From: Saccharum officinarum | Lineage: Eukaryota; Streptophyta; Magnoliopsida; Poales; Poaceae | Direction of reading: 5' to 3' | Assembly: GCA_020631735.1 (NCBI GenBank) | Contig: CM036159.1 | Span: 20,561,511-20,625,510, forward strand | DNA length: 64,000 nt | Shown: in pieces, positions 36,365 through 49,417 of the stretch | Numbering within the stretch: position 1 is the first letter of the stretch | Layout of the letters: each line of letters begins with the position of its first letter | The notes under the pieces: generated by a model | Databases searched by the model: none | Told to the model about the DNA's origin: nothing | What the model saw: only the letters and a program-made list of their open reading frames with translations | Program-made: the position numbers and the translations under genes

Positions 36365-37635
36365 TATGCTTTCATCTCAACTATATATTAATTGCAGTGA
36401 ACAAGTGGAATAAACATACTCCTCTATCGAAGCAAACACCACACCTGAACATACCCAACATGAATCTCTTTGTTTTATTTTCCCCTTTTCAGGACGTACA
36501 TCGATGTTTATTAGTATATTCTTCTCAAGATTCTTGGTATTAACATAGGCGTGATAGTGGTAGACAGTGCGCCCGTATCTCAATGAAGATCCAACTAGCT
36601 GTCCAGCACTTCGAGATCTAATAGTATTTGACTGAGTACTTAAATGACGGATCAACGCTAGTGGCAATATTTTAAGAAGGAAAAACTACCTGGTATTCAC
36701 CAAAAAAAGGGAGTAGAACAAATGCAACCACGTTAACCCCCTCATCAGGCAAATAATCGAGCACGGCGCGTGCAACCTGGGGATCCCGCAGCCCAGAGTC
36801 ACAGTCAACAGTCAACACACAACACGATATTCAGCCAAGCTAACCGGCAACCGTGGGCAGGCAATTCAAATCAATTGGTTAGTGATTACCGCGCAGAGGA
36901 CGGACTTGACGACGCCAGCGCAGGCCGCGTCGGAGATGTTCATGGCGACGAACCTCTTCCGCAGCGCGGAGTCCGCGGCGGCGTCGCAGCAGCTGCTCCT
37001 GCTGCTGCTGTCCCCGCCGTAAGCGGAGCAGAAGCCCAGCGTCCTGTTCAGCGGCACCGGCGCCCCTGCGAAAACAAGCTAATCAGAACACGCCCGCGGG
37101 AAGAGGGAGAGAATCCGGAGGAAGCGGTAGGTGCTCACGGCCGTCAGTGCACAGCGGGAGTGCGCGCACGGCCGGTGGTGACCAGGCGGCGAGGCAGCAG
37201 CAGCAGAGGAGGAGGAAGAGCGAGCGGCGCACGCGCGCCGCAATTGGAGGCCTGCTCATCCGTAGGCCTGCTGCTGCGGCCTGTGGGTGCGCCGCCTACA
37301 GCTCCTAGCGGTACGGGCATGGCCGAGCCCCGCCGCGTCGGGGAGCAGGTAGATTTATTGGAAGACGAGGGAAGGCAGAGGCGGCATGGGCAGCATGGCA
37401 TGTGAATGTTGACCAAGTTGGGTTTAAATATGAACGGCAAGTGGAAGGGAGACATTTGTCTACGCCTGATCGCTCGAGCGACGGCGACGGGTTTGACTTC
37501 ATGTGATCACTCCTACTACTATACGGAGTACTAACAAGTTCAGCTTAACATGTTTAGAGATCTGAAAAATTTATAGATCTAAATGACAAATTCAGAGGCC
37601 GATTTTAGTTTGGTATTATTGTTGGTTTGTAACTT

Positions 37636-39300
37636 ATTTTTTTGAAGGAAGTTTTTATTAAAGCCTCGGAAGCAATACATCGAGTTGATACAAAGCCAAA
37701 GAGGACAACTTCCGGCCTCTGCCTAACATGAGGCACACAACCAAAGAAAAGAAGAAACCTGACACAATCTAGTGACTATCAATTCGTAAACTAGACCGCC
37801 ACCCATATGCATGGGAGAAAAAAAAAATCCTTGGCCACCTGCGTCAATTGTTGTGATACCACTACAACTGTATCCTGTAAATCCGGCTTCTGCAAAATAG
37901 CCTAAGTACGTAGCCAGTGGGTAACCAAATAGCTAACCTGCACAGGAGAAATAGAATTTTCTTTTCAAAAATAATATCATTCCTGCTGAGCCAAATAGAC
38001 CAACAAGTCACAGCTCCTCCTAGCAGGAGTAAAAATTTAACATCTTTGTTGACACCTCTTAGTCAGCCATTGAACATATGACCTATATTGTGAGGTTTTA
38101 AAAGACTTGTCGCAACATGAATAAAAGACCAAATTGAACAAGCAAACTGGCAGTCAAAGAACAAGTGCTTAATTGTCTCTTCTCTGTGACAAAAGCAACA
38201 AGTTTTACTACCTTGCCAATTGCGCTTTGCTAGGTTATCCTTTGTCAATATAACTCCTCGTCGTAGGTACCACAAGAAGATTTTTATTTTGAGTGGGACT
38301 TTCACTTTTTAAATGAGTTTGTTAATATTTGGGATGTCAGTATGTAATAATGCTCGATAGTGTGACTTCACCGAGAATTTTCCATTTGGATGTAAATTCC
38401 AACGAAACTCATCTTGTTTATGGGCCAACTCTATATTAGCAATACAGGGCAACAAATTATTCCACACTACTAATTTGGGACCAATGAGGTCTCTTCGCCA
38501 AGATAGGTTTGGTGCTGGACCATAAAGAACCTCCGCAATGGTAACATGTTTAGGTCTGACAATGTTATAAAGACAAGGGTATTGTTCCTGTAAAGACGAA
38601 TTCCCTAGCCATTTGTCTTTTCAAAAACATACTTGTGTCCCGTCCTTTACCGTGAAGGATTCAAAGCAGAAAAACTCTCGCTTCACCTTCATAAGACTAG
38701 ACCAGAAATGCGAGTTCCCATTTTTTCTATTCCACTTGTATTAATGGTTTTGAGCCTAAATATTTATTGCGGAGTAATTGCTGCTAAGTTCCCTCTGTGG
38801 TAAGTAACTTGAACAACCATTTACTAAGTAGAGCAATATTTTTAATATGCAGATCATGAATTCCAAGACCTCCTTGGTCTTTGGGCTGACATAATATGCT
38901 CCATTTAGCTAAACGATATTTCTTTTTTTTCTCATCACCTTGCCAGTAAAATCTAGACCGGAAATAATCCAACTTCTTTTGGACTCCTCTTGGCAGGGCA
39001 AAGAAGGACATTATGTACATTGGTAGGCTGCTAAGCACTGGATTTATAAATGTTAAGCGTCCCCTAATTGAAAGATGTTTACCTTTCCAACTACCCAGTC
39101 GTCTCCCAAAACGTTCTTCAACCTTCCTCCACTCAGCATTCATAAGCTTTATAAAATGTATAGGAATTCCCAAATACCGAATTGGAAAATCACCAGACTT
39201 ACAGCCAAACAGTTCGGCGTATTGATCAAGGTGGTATTGGACATTTCCAAAACAGAACAATTCACTCTTATGAAAATTGATTTTTAAACCCGATACTTCT
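37636..39300 (-). mobile_element. L1-type LINE 3' fragment, degenerate
   Basis: On the minus strand a frame at 39260-38784 reads IRYLGIPIHFIKLMNAEWRK, SIRGRLTFINPVLSSLP and KDQGGLGIHDLHIKNIALL, the end of an L1 reverse transcriptase. Downstream, 38305-38063 has the zinc-binding end domain (CCFCHREETIKHLFFDCQF). An A-rich stretch on this strand at about 37640 may be the poly(A) tail. The 5' part, including the catalytic RT core, is missing. Confidence 0.85.
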
Positions 39301-39734
39301 CAAAAGCACAAAGTAGCAGCTTCTGGTGGTGATGAACTTAATTATCACTACCAACTATTACTATCAATTGCAAAACCAATGAGGATGGAGTTTTTGGAAT
39401 CGACTGTAAAAAATGTGTAAATATTCTTCTGTGTGAACTCGATTGTCGTACTCCTGCCGCTGCGTTGAGCCGTTGACTCTAGAGAATGAATGCAAGCGAA
39501 CACCTGAAAAGTGAGAACGAAAATGGGGTGTATACTATTTGACTTTGCTTTCTCAGGATCACCAAAAGTCACCACGCATTTATGCGTGGAGAGCATCGTC
39601 AACTGATTACAGCGATCAGTGGGGCGTAACACAAAAGTCAATACTCAATAACATAGGCCTTCTACAACAACAAAAAATGAAGAGATAATAGTACTCCTAG
39701 TCCTATACTAGTAAACTTTTTGAGCAAATATTCA

Positions 39735-39849
39735 GCCTGTTCGTTTTGCTGGTTTATTGTGGCTGAAAGTACTGTTCGCTGGTTTGTTGTGAGAGAAAAA
39801 CACTGCTGGATGGCTGCTGATTCCGCTGATAAGCTCAAACGAACAAGGC
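39735..39849. mobile_element. Short MITE with GCCTGTTCG termini
   Basis: 115 bp beginning GCCTGTTCGTTTTGCTGG and ending CTCAAACGAACAAGGC, an imperfect inverted repeat. Related short elements are at 56887-56979 and, as a half element, 43953-44045. I could not see a clear target duplication. Confidence 0.65.
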
Positions 39850-40079
39850 GATTACTAGCAGAGTAGCAGACAACCAGAGACCTCACGGGCTCACGGCACG
39901 GAAAGTGAGCTCAGCGTTTCTGCCATTCAAAACGTCGGCTGATGAGTGCAAAGCGACTGTAATTTGGAATGGAGGGAATAGTACTCTGAGAAGTAAAAAT
40001 ATACCGTAGGAATCACCTCATTTTTTTTATATTAGACTAGTGAATATACATGTGTGCTGTAATAGAACCAATATGCCTT

Positions 40080-40440
40080 GAATGATGAGGATTTAATTGA
40101 GAAATGGCGGAATGAAGAGGAATCCGATAACAATGACTTGATTATAGCGGTTGCATATGTTGCCGACCTCAAATGGATAAAGCGAAAGAGGGTTCCACGA
40201 GGATTCGCCGAGTGGTTCCAAGGGACCTCCATGGAGACAATTTGCGTATTGCCACGGATTACTCGCTGATCCTCTCATTTTTAATGACAAGTCCATCCGA
40301 GGCTCGGGCCACGAGTACCTGCCGGCAACCGCCGTCACATCTCCGCCCCAGACGCTGATGGCTGGCGCAAGGTCCTGTCGCGAGAGACAGCAAGTGGTGG
40401 TGATCGGACAGGACCCGAGCGGCCGGCGAGCCATTGACCT
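40080..40440 (+). pseudogene. Possible PIF/Harbinger transposase scrap
   Basis: Frames here read EDLIEKWRNEEESDNNDL, then in other frames PRDLHGDNLRIATDY and FNDKSIRG. The order resembles the N-terminal part of plant Harbinger-like transposases (an H-x(n)-L-x-x-DYF block before the RRRFRM region). It is short and frameshifted, and the assignment is tentative. Confidence 0.3.
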
Positions 40441-41740
40441 CTGAGACGCATTCCTGCAGATCTACACGGCAAGTGCCTCAATTGTCTCTCCACCACACGC
40501 TGGGTGGCAACCTGCAAGCTGCCACAACGTTGTTCGCACAAAAAGGTCCAAGACCTACGAGCCAACGTGCGTTCGCAAAAAGCCTCGTGACCGCGTGCAG
40601 AGGTCGAGGAAGCATTTCCTTGCATCATCAGCAAGTAAGACCAGCACCCCCTCGTCCATATCTTTAATTTCCTACGCGACCTTTTCTTGTTTCATGTGAA
40701 AGCAGATGTCGTTAAGCCGCGCAGCGACCAGGGAGGCAACGATCCCTTGAGTCCACGCGCAGAGCGACCCGCCGCGTCCACGCCCCCGCGTTGTATCTAG
40801 GAACTCATCCTTTCGGCCGGTCCTTAGAAGGACTCCAGGCCACAAAAGGATAGGGGCAGGGAGGAGATGGGCCCCCGTGGTTCTAATCGGTGGTGCGGAG
40901 CCACACGACCATCTCTCCCGTTGACCCCCTCTGGGGGAAAGGCATCTTGCCCTCAGGCTGCTGCGGAGGAGGTTGGGGACCAACGGGATTAACGGCCGAC
41001 GATTTATGGGACGTATCTCGACGAGGCACAGCCGAACTCTACGTCGATTGAGGAGGATATCGGGTCGCGCTCGGATTACCCATTGACCCCGACGAGGCAC
41101 ACCACTCCGACCGCGTGGTTACGGTGGACATGCCTCTCTCCGCATGGGGCGAAATCAAAATTGATCGAAAAACAGGCCGCAGCGACCTCCGAGGCCGCCA
41201 GGGATCCTAAAATAAGTCGGGCTAAATCCCCGTGACAAGCCCCTTCCAAGATCCCAGATCCACGACCTGAAACCAACAAACCTATAGGGATCAATAGCTC
41301 CTCGCGAATGGTCACTCGGGTACCCGGGGCTCGCGGCGATGCCCTCTTCACAAATGCCAAACCTCGTAGAAACAACCAACCACGGTCCGAGCACGGACGA
41401 TCTGGGCCCACTTAAGCCTGAGTGACAACTTTTGGCTACGGGGATACATCCCACGATCGCGCCGTCGTTCGAAAACGAGATTTCAACCCGTCGGTACATA
41501 GGGAGCCTTTGGCCCAACGTAGTTAAAGCATGAATGAGGTGAAGACTTCTGAGTTGAGGGCGGCCTCCCCGTTCCGTAGGAATGGAGGTCAACAACATGC
41601 AAAAAAAGTATCAACTTCGGAAACAAAGCCCCGTAACCGGACCTCACGGCCTAGGGGCTCGGCACGACCTCGAGGGAGGAATATAAAATTTGAATATTAT
41701 ATTTCATGGGTACGGGCATTACACACGCAGCCAAGCCACA

Positions 41741-41836
41741 GAGGCAAGAAAGGGAAAAGCTCAACCCCGCCTCGAGGACGATGCCACCGAGGCAAGAAAG
41801 GGAAAAGCTCAACCCCGCCTTGAGGACGACGCCACC
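41741..41836 (+). repeat. 48-bp tandem repeat, two copies
   Basis: Copies start at 41741 and 41789, both GAGGCAAGAAAGGGAAAAGC, and end before GAGGG at 41837. They lie in the non-coding 3' part of the Tat-like element, where such short arrays are known in this lineage. Confidence 0.85.
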
Positions 41837-42537
41837 GAGGGTACGAACTGCGAGCACAGTCGGACAGGGTGGAAAAGAACACCTTGAAGGCTCCCTCGCA
41901 GCATCGTGACCCCCTGAAACTGAAGAACGCGGGGAGGACAGGAAGGTGAAATGACCCTCGGCGCAGAACATCTCGCCGCGTCGTCACGATGCCGCGACAG
42001 GGCATAGTGACGAACGATGCCCTGGGTCCTTCATTCAGTGGCCAGGGAGCGACGGACATTCTCTCCAGAGAACCGACTCACTGCCTGCACACTCTGATGC
42101 CTCACGGTAGTGGGCCGAACCTTTCCCTGATCAACGGCCACCATGGGTACACTTGCCACTCAGGCATAGGTAAAACCAAGGTCGCATGATCACAGAGCCA
42201 CCCTCCACGGCATCTCGTCCTCCCTGGCTCGCAAGTCACCTTCTAGCACTTCGTCGTTGGAGAGGGCGCTGCCAACCACCAGCCACAGTGCTCTCCAATA
42301 TTCTCCCCCATCTCCTCACTCTCAGCATCTGGTCACCCAGAAGGGTGAAGGACAGTTTGTAGTCGCGGCCAAGAGTGCCTCAAACGATGAAAAGGCTACC
42401 ATTTATAGGCCTAGAAGCAAACTAAGCGGCCTCGGACCCTCGCGCCGCGTGGCAAACCACGGGAGGTCACAACTAGTGTCAGGTGCCCGCGTGAGGTCAG
42501 GAAAATTGAGACCCTCTGGCCCTGCCCGGGTCACGAA

Positions 42538-45500
42538 TGTAACATCCCATATGTTAAGAACAATTAAAAACTTGATCAGGAACATAATTAGGGCATAAGC
42601 ATTCGTTATCATGTCAAACAAAGCACTTAATGTTGCATTGTTACATGTCAATGTTGCACATGTTTCATGCATAGCATGGTAATGTTTTTAATATTGCTTA
42701 TGTTTCAAGTAAAGTACTGAAATGTTTTAGATGTTTCAATAGAATGTTTCATGTTACATTGTTAGGTTTCACATGTTGCATGCTAGATTCTTAGAGGTTG
42801 ATAAAGATCACTTTTCGCATATAAAAGTTGATCAAACTTTGTTGCTTTGTTTGCTACTATAATTAGTCTTTGATAATGCGTAATTAGGTGTAATAGTTGA
42901 TCAGTGTGTAGCTCTAAATAATTCATTAAAGTTTGCTAATCAAAACTCCTTTTCAAAATCTCAAACATTGTTTTATATGTTTCAAATAATGAAAGTGGTG
43001 TGTCATGCTTTGAGAATCTCTCTTCTTGATCCTTCTCAATTTCTCCTTGCCACCTCTTTGTCTTCATGATACTTCTCCATGCCATCTATCCATCCATGTG
43101 TCATGCTCTAATTGTTGAAGAAGGAAAATTTGAAATTGCTCTTTTCTTCTCCATCTCTCTCCCTCTCTGCTCTCTCTCTCTCTCTGTTCTCCCTCTTTCT
43201 CTTGAAACAGAGCAGGGCAGGGGTAGCAGCCAGCCGACGCTCCCGTCCTTCACCTCTTCTCTTTGCCGGCACCACCTTCTTACTTGCCCCTCCAAGCCAC
43301 AACAGCAGTATCTGCCACCATCTCGTGCCTCTGTTGCACCCGCTTGCACCACCTCACTTCACCGGAGGATGCCGTATGCAGTAGTCTTCTTCCTCGGCTC
43401 GCCGTCGTAGTTCACCCCTCTGCCGCCGTAATTTGCAGTCACCACTCGCTCCCAGTCCAATTCCTCGCACCCGCAGCTCCGCTCCCTCCACACGCACCAC
43501 CTGAGCCCAACCGCGCCACCTCTATCAGCCTGCGCCAACCACGACGGTCGATTCCATCCTGGCGGACCACCATCGCCGCCGTCTTCCACCCCACTGTGGC
43601 CAGCTGTCCACGGAACTCCTCTCTCTCTACCTTTTGGCGTTTTGGTTTACCTATTGAACCGTGATGCTCATCGGCCCATTTTTCTTGTCTCTACCGCACA
43701 GGGCTCGCCGGAACGGCGACCTCGATGTCAGTTCAAGCCACCGTGTCCGCCCTCCACGTCGACGAACCGGTTCCGGCACCTTTCTGCTTCGTCCAGCTAG
43801 TTGATCAAGCTCGGGGTGAGCTCCTAATGCCCCCTAGCATCGCAATTCGATTGTTATCGTGATCGGGTGACCGGAGGTGTTGTCGCCATCGTGTTCCATT
43901 GGTGATCCGCCATGGCTAGAGGTTAGCTCGAGTAGAGCTAGTTTCTTTGGCCCCGTTCGGCTGGAATTATAAGCCGGCTAAAAACACCGTTGGCTGATTT
44001 TTTTTAGAGAAAAATACTGTTCCGGCTGAAAAAAAATAGATGAATCCAGATGAACAATTTTGTCTAGCAGTGTAGAAAGGCTCGCAGGATGAACGGATCA
44101 CGCGCTAGATTCGTACAGGCCGGAGATCGCGGGTCCGTCGGATGTCCGGCTCGTACGGTCTCGTCGGTCGTCGTCGTACCGTCGCTCGCAGGTATGCCGT
44201 GGCCACGTTGCGCTGTCACCGGGTCGGTCGCGTGCGTCGTCATCGGCATGCCGCCGTCCGCCATGCGCGCCGCCGCGGGTGTAGCAGTTCGGTAGAGGTT
44301 AAGCTGTTGCCCTAGATGGATGCGCATGGTCTTGGTGAACGCCTAGGTCAAAGCTCCGCCGCCGGAGAACTCGTCAGCGACGAGAACTCGCCGGTCAACC
44401 GTCGGTCGTCGCTGTCAACACAAGCTGACAGCTGGGGCCCGAGTGTCAGTGAGGCTGAGAGAGGGGAGGAAGGGACCTGGGCACGCGCGCGCGTGTTGGG
44501 CCGCTTGCTGGGCCAAGCTAGGCCGGTGCGGGTGAAATCCAGAAAAGGTTTTGTTTTTCTTTTTCCTTTTTGAATAAAAGTTGAATTACTTTGGAATTTT
44601 GTAGAGAACGGTTTATACCTTCAAAATTTTTGAAAACTTTTATGTAAGCTTTTCAGGGTGTAAACTATCTAGGAAAAATATTAAATGCCGATTTTGAGTA
44701 ATTTTTGCATGAACAACAATTAGCTCAATTAAATGTTAAATGCAACTTTCAGGAATTTTAGTAATTAAAATATTAATCCCAAAAATCATGAAATTTGTTT
44801 TGACACTATTTTAGACTATGACCAATCTATAGGAAAAGTTTGAGCTCAATTTGATGAAGTTTAATTTATTCTTAATTTCTGCCTTAATTATTTAAATAAT
44901 TAACTAAATGTTAAATTGATAACTTTAGGTTTTGTGTGACTTTTGGATTGATTGTTGACCTTGGGTCATTAACATGTGATGATCCATGGCATCTTATTGA
45001 GTTGCTTGAGCTCACGATTAACTTGTTAACTATGATTTGTTAATGATAATTAATGTGTTTAACATAGATCATTAATTGTTAATGATTTCTTGTGTAAGTA
45101 ATTAGTGGTCTTGTGATAGACTTGTTATTAGATGCAACCTCTTGGGTAAAAGCAAAGTTACGGTTAGTTAACCTTGTTAGCTTATAACTGTACCGCGAAG
45201 GAAAGTTGTACTCAAGTAGATAATTAATGTTTATCCTTTCTAAATGTCTCTTGTATGCTATGCTTTGTTCATCATCATGCATCATGACATGCATTCCATC
45301 CTATTAAGCCTCGCATCATTTATATACGTGTAGTTTGTACGAGTGTTTTGGATCGTGTCGATCAAGCTTCGGAGAAAGTGATCCACCCGTGGTGTTGGTG
45401 TCAAACTTGACTTCTACGAGAACTAACCACCGCTACAACGCAGGCAAGCCCCGGACATATAACCACTCTTCTATTTTACAAATGCTTTATTACACTTAAA

Positions 45501-46886
45501 GTCTAGTGTAATGTGCATTAAGTTAATAGGAGTTGGTTGAAACCGTTACTGCATGATTACCTTGATGTACATTTATATCCAGGTGATATCCCATAAGTAT
45601 ATGTAGGTCGATCTTTTATGCTTAGTAATGCTTAGACTTCGGTAGAAGTCGAATAATATTTTCTTTGATCACAAGAACAGGTTTATTCCTTGCTTCTCCT
45701 GACCTAATGACAGGTTATGAGAGCATGTGTAAATGAATATGAGAATGAACTTGAGACCAGACAGGGCATGAGAATCGTCTTTGGTGGTTGGTCCCGTCTG
45801 TGTCGGTTAAGGACCGTCCGTTGTTGGCCCTCGAGTCAAGGAGTTTTGGATAGTACTAGTCACATACCCAAGGACGAGTAAGCCTTACTTCGGCTATTCC
45901 ATCACGAGAACGTCTAACCTCGCACTGGGAGTAGAGAGATGGCGAGAGTAGCGTGTACCCTCGGGGCTAGAATTGGGCCGGGTTCGAGGAGTACTAAGCT
46001 CTCGGGTGGCGATGGACATGTTCTGGTTTTGGACGACCCGAGTAAGAGTTGATATATGCAATATTTGGTTCTACATATATTGTGTGGTTAGGAAGCCCCA
46101 GCTGGGTAAATCAAGCGGTTCGAATCGTCGTTACTCCACGAGAAAGGAGTCTTGACCGTGTACAACATCGTAGCAACAACTGGAACATGGTTACTGTTGG
46201 ACTTGAGATAGAAAAGAAGTGAATAACAAGTGTGATGCTTATATTTATGATTGAGATAGATACAAGTGCTAAAGTTAGCTATAATTAGGTTATACTAAAA
46301 CTGGAGCCAAAACTTAATTAAAAGTTTGAAAGCAAGGATCCACTGGTAGTAAGCTTTTCTGCAAAACTTCTCTTTTATGGCTTCACTACTTCCCTCAAAG
46401 CCAGCATATCCTTGGAGTCTTTTTTTTCGTCGGGTAAGTCTTGCGGAGTATAATTGAGTACTCAGGGTTTGTTAACCCCTATTGCAGGTGCTGACTGGTG
46501 CTGCTAATTTATGTCATGTCGGTGGGCTTGACATGATCTGGTTGTTCTCTTCTAACTTCGGTGCTCTATCTAAGTTGTCTTATGTAGTTCTACTCGACTT
46601 CCGCAATACAAGTTAAGTTTATAAAAAAGTTAACTTAATCATGATTTATAAATTCATTATTATTATTCTTCCGCACTATGATGTAAAGTTTTGTAACAAA
46701 TGTTGTAATATTGTAGTTACTCCTTTGTTGATCCTGATATGAGTTGTCAAACGTAGTTGAATCGGGGTCCTACGAGGGCACCCGACAGATCTTCTTAGGT
46801 TATCTGGTGTACATGCATAGCCGTCAGAGGTCTTAGGGACAATGACAGGTGCATGTGGACCATATAATTTAGGAGGTTCTGCTACA
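42538..46886 (+). mobile_element. Solo LTR, 4349 bp, of the long-LTR chromovirus type
   Basis: It begins TGTAACATCCCATATG and ends GAGGTTCTGCTACA. The 5 bp before it (42533-42537) and after it (46887-46891) are both ACGAA, an intact target duplication. Several blocks align with the young LTR at 7957-11891: GGCAAGCCCCGGA, CGGTAGAAGTCG, GGTTAAGGACCGTCCGTTGTTG-like, CGGGTAAGTCTTGC and GTACTCAGGG. There is no internal region, so it arose by recombination between two LTRs. A GC-rich core and a half MITE (43953-44045) lie within it. Confidence 0.93.
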
Positions 46887-47120
46887 ACGAACCCCAATAC
46901 ATAGCACGCTGACACGACAAGGCTCAGCAGTCGCATACCACATCGTCAGGGCGTCCTGACGGGCGGAACGTAATGGCCACCTACCGCATTGAATGCACCA
47001 GCCCGCAAGGGTTGAGCGACGAAGTTTGAACAAGCCACGACTATGAACCCACGTTCGAACACACGCGCATCTCAGTGCTTTCACGATCACTTCGTGATCA
47101 CAAAAACGCTCGGGGGCTAC

Positions 47121-48342
47121 TATTGGGGTTATAACACCGGGGTGTCTTAAGGCATCGATTAGTTAGCAGGCCGAGCGGCCGACGACACATCAGTTAGCAA
47201 AAGCCCGAACGACCGAGGCCTAGGTAAGCTAAACAAAACGGACCAGACGCCGAGGCCAGGGTCGCCCATGACCCTTCCTCCCGCCTTAACCGCACGATAC
47301 ATGATAGACGCACGACCTCTCCACCGCTTCGACCCCTAGGAGGAACGGGGAGAGGTCGAGCGTAGCCAAGCATGCCTGCTTTGACAAGAACAAGCACGCC
47401 GTACTAACCCCGCAAGGACCGAGGGAACAACAGTCACCTCGGTTCGGTCAGACGCCATCCTTGCACCACGCTGTGCAGACAAGACAACACCGCACGACAG
47501 TGACAACTGGTACAGCGACCCACCGTCCAAATACGGTCCGACAGGACGCTTGTACGATTCTACCCACCGTGGGATGGGATTCACGACGAAGGCCTTGACT
47601 TAGAGACCATCCAGACCAACGGGAGCCACGACCCCGGTGATCGGGATCCCACGACCCCGGCGATTGGGATCGTGGCCCTCAGTTCTACAAACCAACAGGG
47701 CGATCGGTGACTGGCTACCAACACCTGTACGACGCCCTAGGAAACCAAGAGGCGATGACGAAGGCCACGGCGAGGACCACGTCACACAGGATAGCTAGCG
47801 AACCACCACCGTGCCTACAGTGCCACCACGGCCGGCACAGTAGCACCACGTCACACCATGCCACGACGTGACCACAAGACCATGACGACAACCACACCCA
47901 GACGTGCTCCACAAAGATAGCGTAGTTTGCAAGCCAAGTTAGCCAGGCCCTCCCTCAGGCTCATGACCCTTCGGTCGGGAGAACCTACTGCTTTGTATCA
48001 ACCTTGACCTCGGACTCTATATAAGGGCAGCCAAGACACCATCTCCAGATATCATCTATCATTTCACTCATTCTCTATCGTAGTAGGACTCTTGGAGCTT
48101 CCCTTCAGGCAGTCCATCTCCTAACTCTAGCTCTCCAACCTATTCCACCATTCTTGCACCCCCATTGTAAGAACTTCAGATCATTCATGCGAGGAACATG
48201 CACTCAATCATCTCTGAGACTGGACGTAGGGTTCCAGCCTAAACCAGTATAAATCCTCATGTCTTTTGGATGTTGCCATCGTCTTCCTAAAGCAGCGCGG
48301 CTATCGTATAGGTTTACTAGTCCGGTTTACAAAACACCGACA
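47121..48342 (+). repeat. 3' LTR of the Tat-like element, with TATA box
   Basis: It starts TATTGGGG (probably from TGTTGGGG) after CGGGGGCTAC and ends AACACCGACA. A TATATAAG box is at 48018-48025, preceded by GGACTC. The last 170 bp (GTAGGGTTCCAGCC, CAGTATAAATCC) match the usual end of such LTRs. A short imperfect duplication, CCACGACCCCGG, is at about 47626 and 47650. Confidence 0.75.
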
Positions 48343-49417
48343 TGTAGTCACAGTCAAGTGACGTTTGGGTGACGCGGACCCACGCGTGGACACATGAAAA
48401 ACAACTGTAGCCACGGACGTCCAAACGCGGGCGTCCGTCTGAACGTCCATGCGTTAGCAGTTCTGACGAGAGGCATACGAGGGACTCTTCAAAGCTGAGA
48501 TGAACACTTCTAACGTCGAAGCACAGGAATCACTTTTCCCGGTCGTCGAGACAGGGTCGAGCGCTGGAAGCATTGAAGGCGCAAACCAACTTCTTAGGTA
48601 GTATTGCTGCCCAAATCTCGGTTGTCCACATTTTCTATAATATCAAAACTTGAATTTGTAAGCTAAGATGGTCCAGCCATAGGTTATCCTGTAGACCTCC
48701 TATGACGCTCGTCACTAATGTGTTGTATGTTCAACCCTTCTACTTCAATTAAAAATGATGCGCAAATCTTTCGCATTCAAGAGAAAAAAAAAAGGAAGTT
48801 TCAAATGTCTAAGAGCTTGTTATTGCGCATTGTGATACAAGTGGAGGCACATCTATACATGAACATATGATAAGATCATTGATAAATCTCAATCTCTAAA
48901 TTAATTGAAATGCATGGCATGGCCGCCGAATAAATTTTAGGTTAACCGTAAAACAAATTTAATGTCTTGTTACATGCACGGGTATGTTTGCTAGTATAAA
49001 CTGAAGCTTCACCTAAAAGTGTTTCTCTTCCTGTATCATGTCAGTGAACCACGTGTTGGCGTTTCAATATCGCTAAAATTGGTTTGTGCTAATTTATTAT
49101 AAGAGAAAAATATTATTCATTCGCTGAAAAATACTGTTAAAGCAACGCTGCACAACAGGCAGAGATCTATTGGAATTTATTCCGACGGTGAACCGAAGTG
49201 TGCCGTACCGAATACGACTCATCCTACTGAAGCATCACGTCCCGCGAACGGCACCGGCAACTACCGTCCACCTCGATTCGGACTTGATCAGGTCTTCGAG
49301 TCCAATTCGATCGCGTAAACTTCGCTCACGCGTCAATGGTGCCATGGCGGGGGTTATAAACTCATGATTCAACAAGCCACATGATCCACTCCACTGTCCC
49401 ACCCGACCGACGACCCC
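48343..49417. other. Intergenic, upstream of the PB1 gene
   Basis: No coding region is supported. A scrap of the GCCTGTTCG-type MITE (GAGAAAAATATTATTCATTCG) is at about 49100. The promoter of the PB1 gene should lie at the right end, but no clear TATA box was chosen. Confidence 0.5.

Larger units (their letters stand above)
30385..37259 (-). pseudogene. HIPL1: HIPL-type (hedgehog-interacting-protein-like) gene, frameshifted and 3' incomplete
   Basis: HIPL proteins are secreted or membrane-anchored plant proteins with a folate-receptor-like Cys-rich N-terminus and a glucose/sorbosone dehydrogenase domain; their substrate is unclear. Exon 1 (37259-37139) starts at an ATG and encodes a Leu/Cys-rich signal peptide. 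Exon 2 (37065-36890) has TLGFCSAYGG and CCDAAADSALRKRF. Exon 3 (33274-32486) has ECNPFSAELF, DGSNRVFLSSQAGKIW and CDRTQSPKCAGRCSC. Exon 4 (32410-32194) has HGGQILFGPTDGYLYLM. Exon 5 (31031 to about 30860) has NYSIP and [13 protein letters not shown]. Exon 6 (about 30506-30385) has GGNYGW and runs into the gap. Introns are GT-AG except a doubtful exon 5 donor. One-base shifts occur near 32905, 32785, 31005, 30990, 30490 and 30400. A TATA-like TATTTAAA lies at 37430-37423. Sequencing error and pseudogenisation are both possible. Confidence 0.82.
40640..48342 (+). mobile_element. Decayed Tat-like Ty3/gypsy element, split by a solo LTR
   Basis: The pieces are 40640-42537 and 46892-48342. The right piece ends in a polypurine-like CGCTCGGGGGCTAC followed by an LTR at 47121. 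That arrangement and the GGGGGCTACT(G)TTGGGG-type junction are typical of grass Tat-lineage elements. The left piece is GC-rich, with no intact ORF and a 48-bp tandem repeat. The left boundary is uncertain and no 5' LTR was recognised. Lineage is inferred from the junction and not from pol sequence. Confidence 0.55.

Noticed and set aside
36770..37405. 211-aa plus-strand ORF
   Set aside because: It is antisense to HIPL exons 1 and 2, which have signal peptide, splice sites and family sequence on the minus strand.
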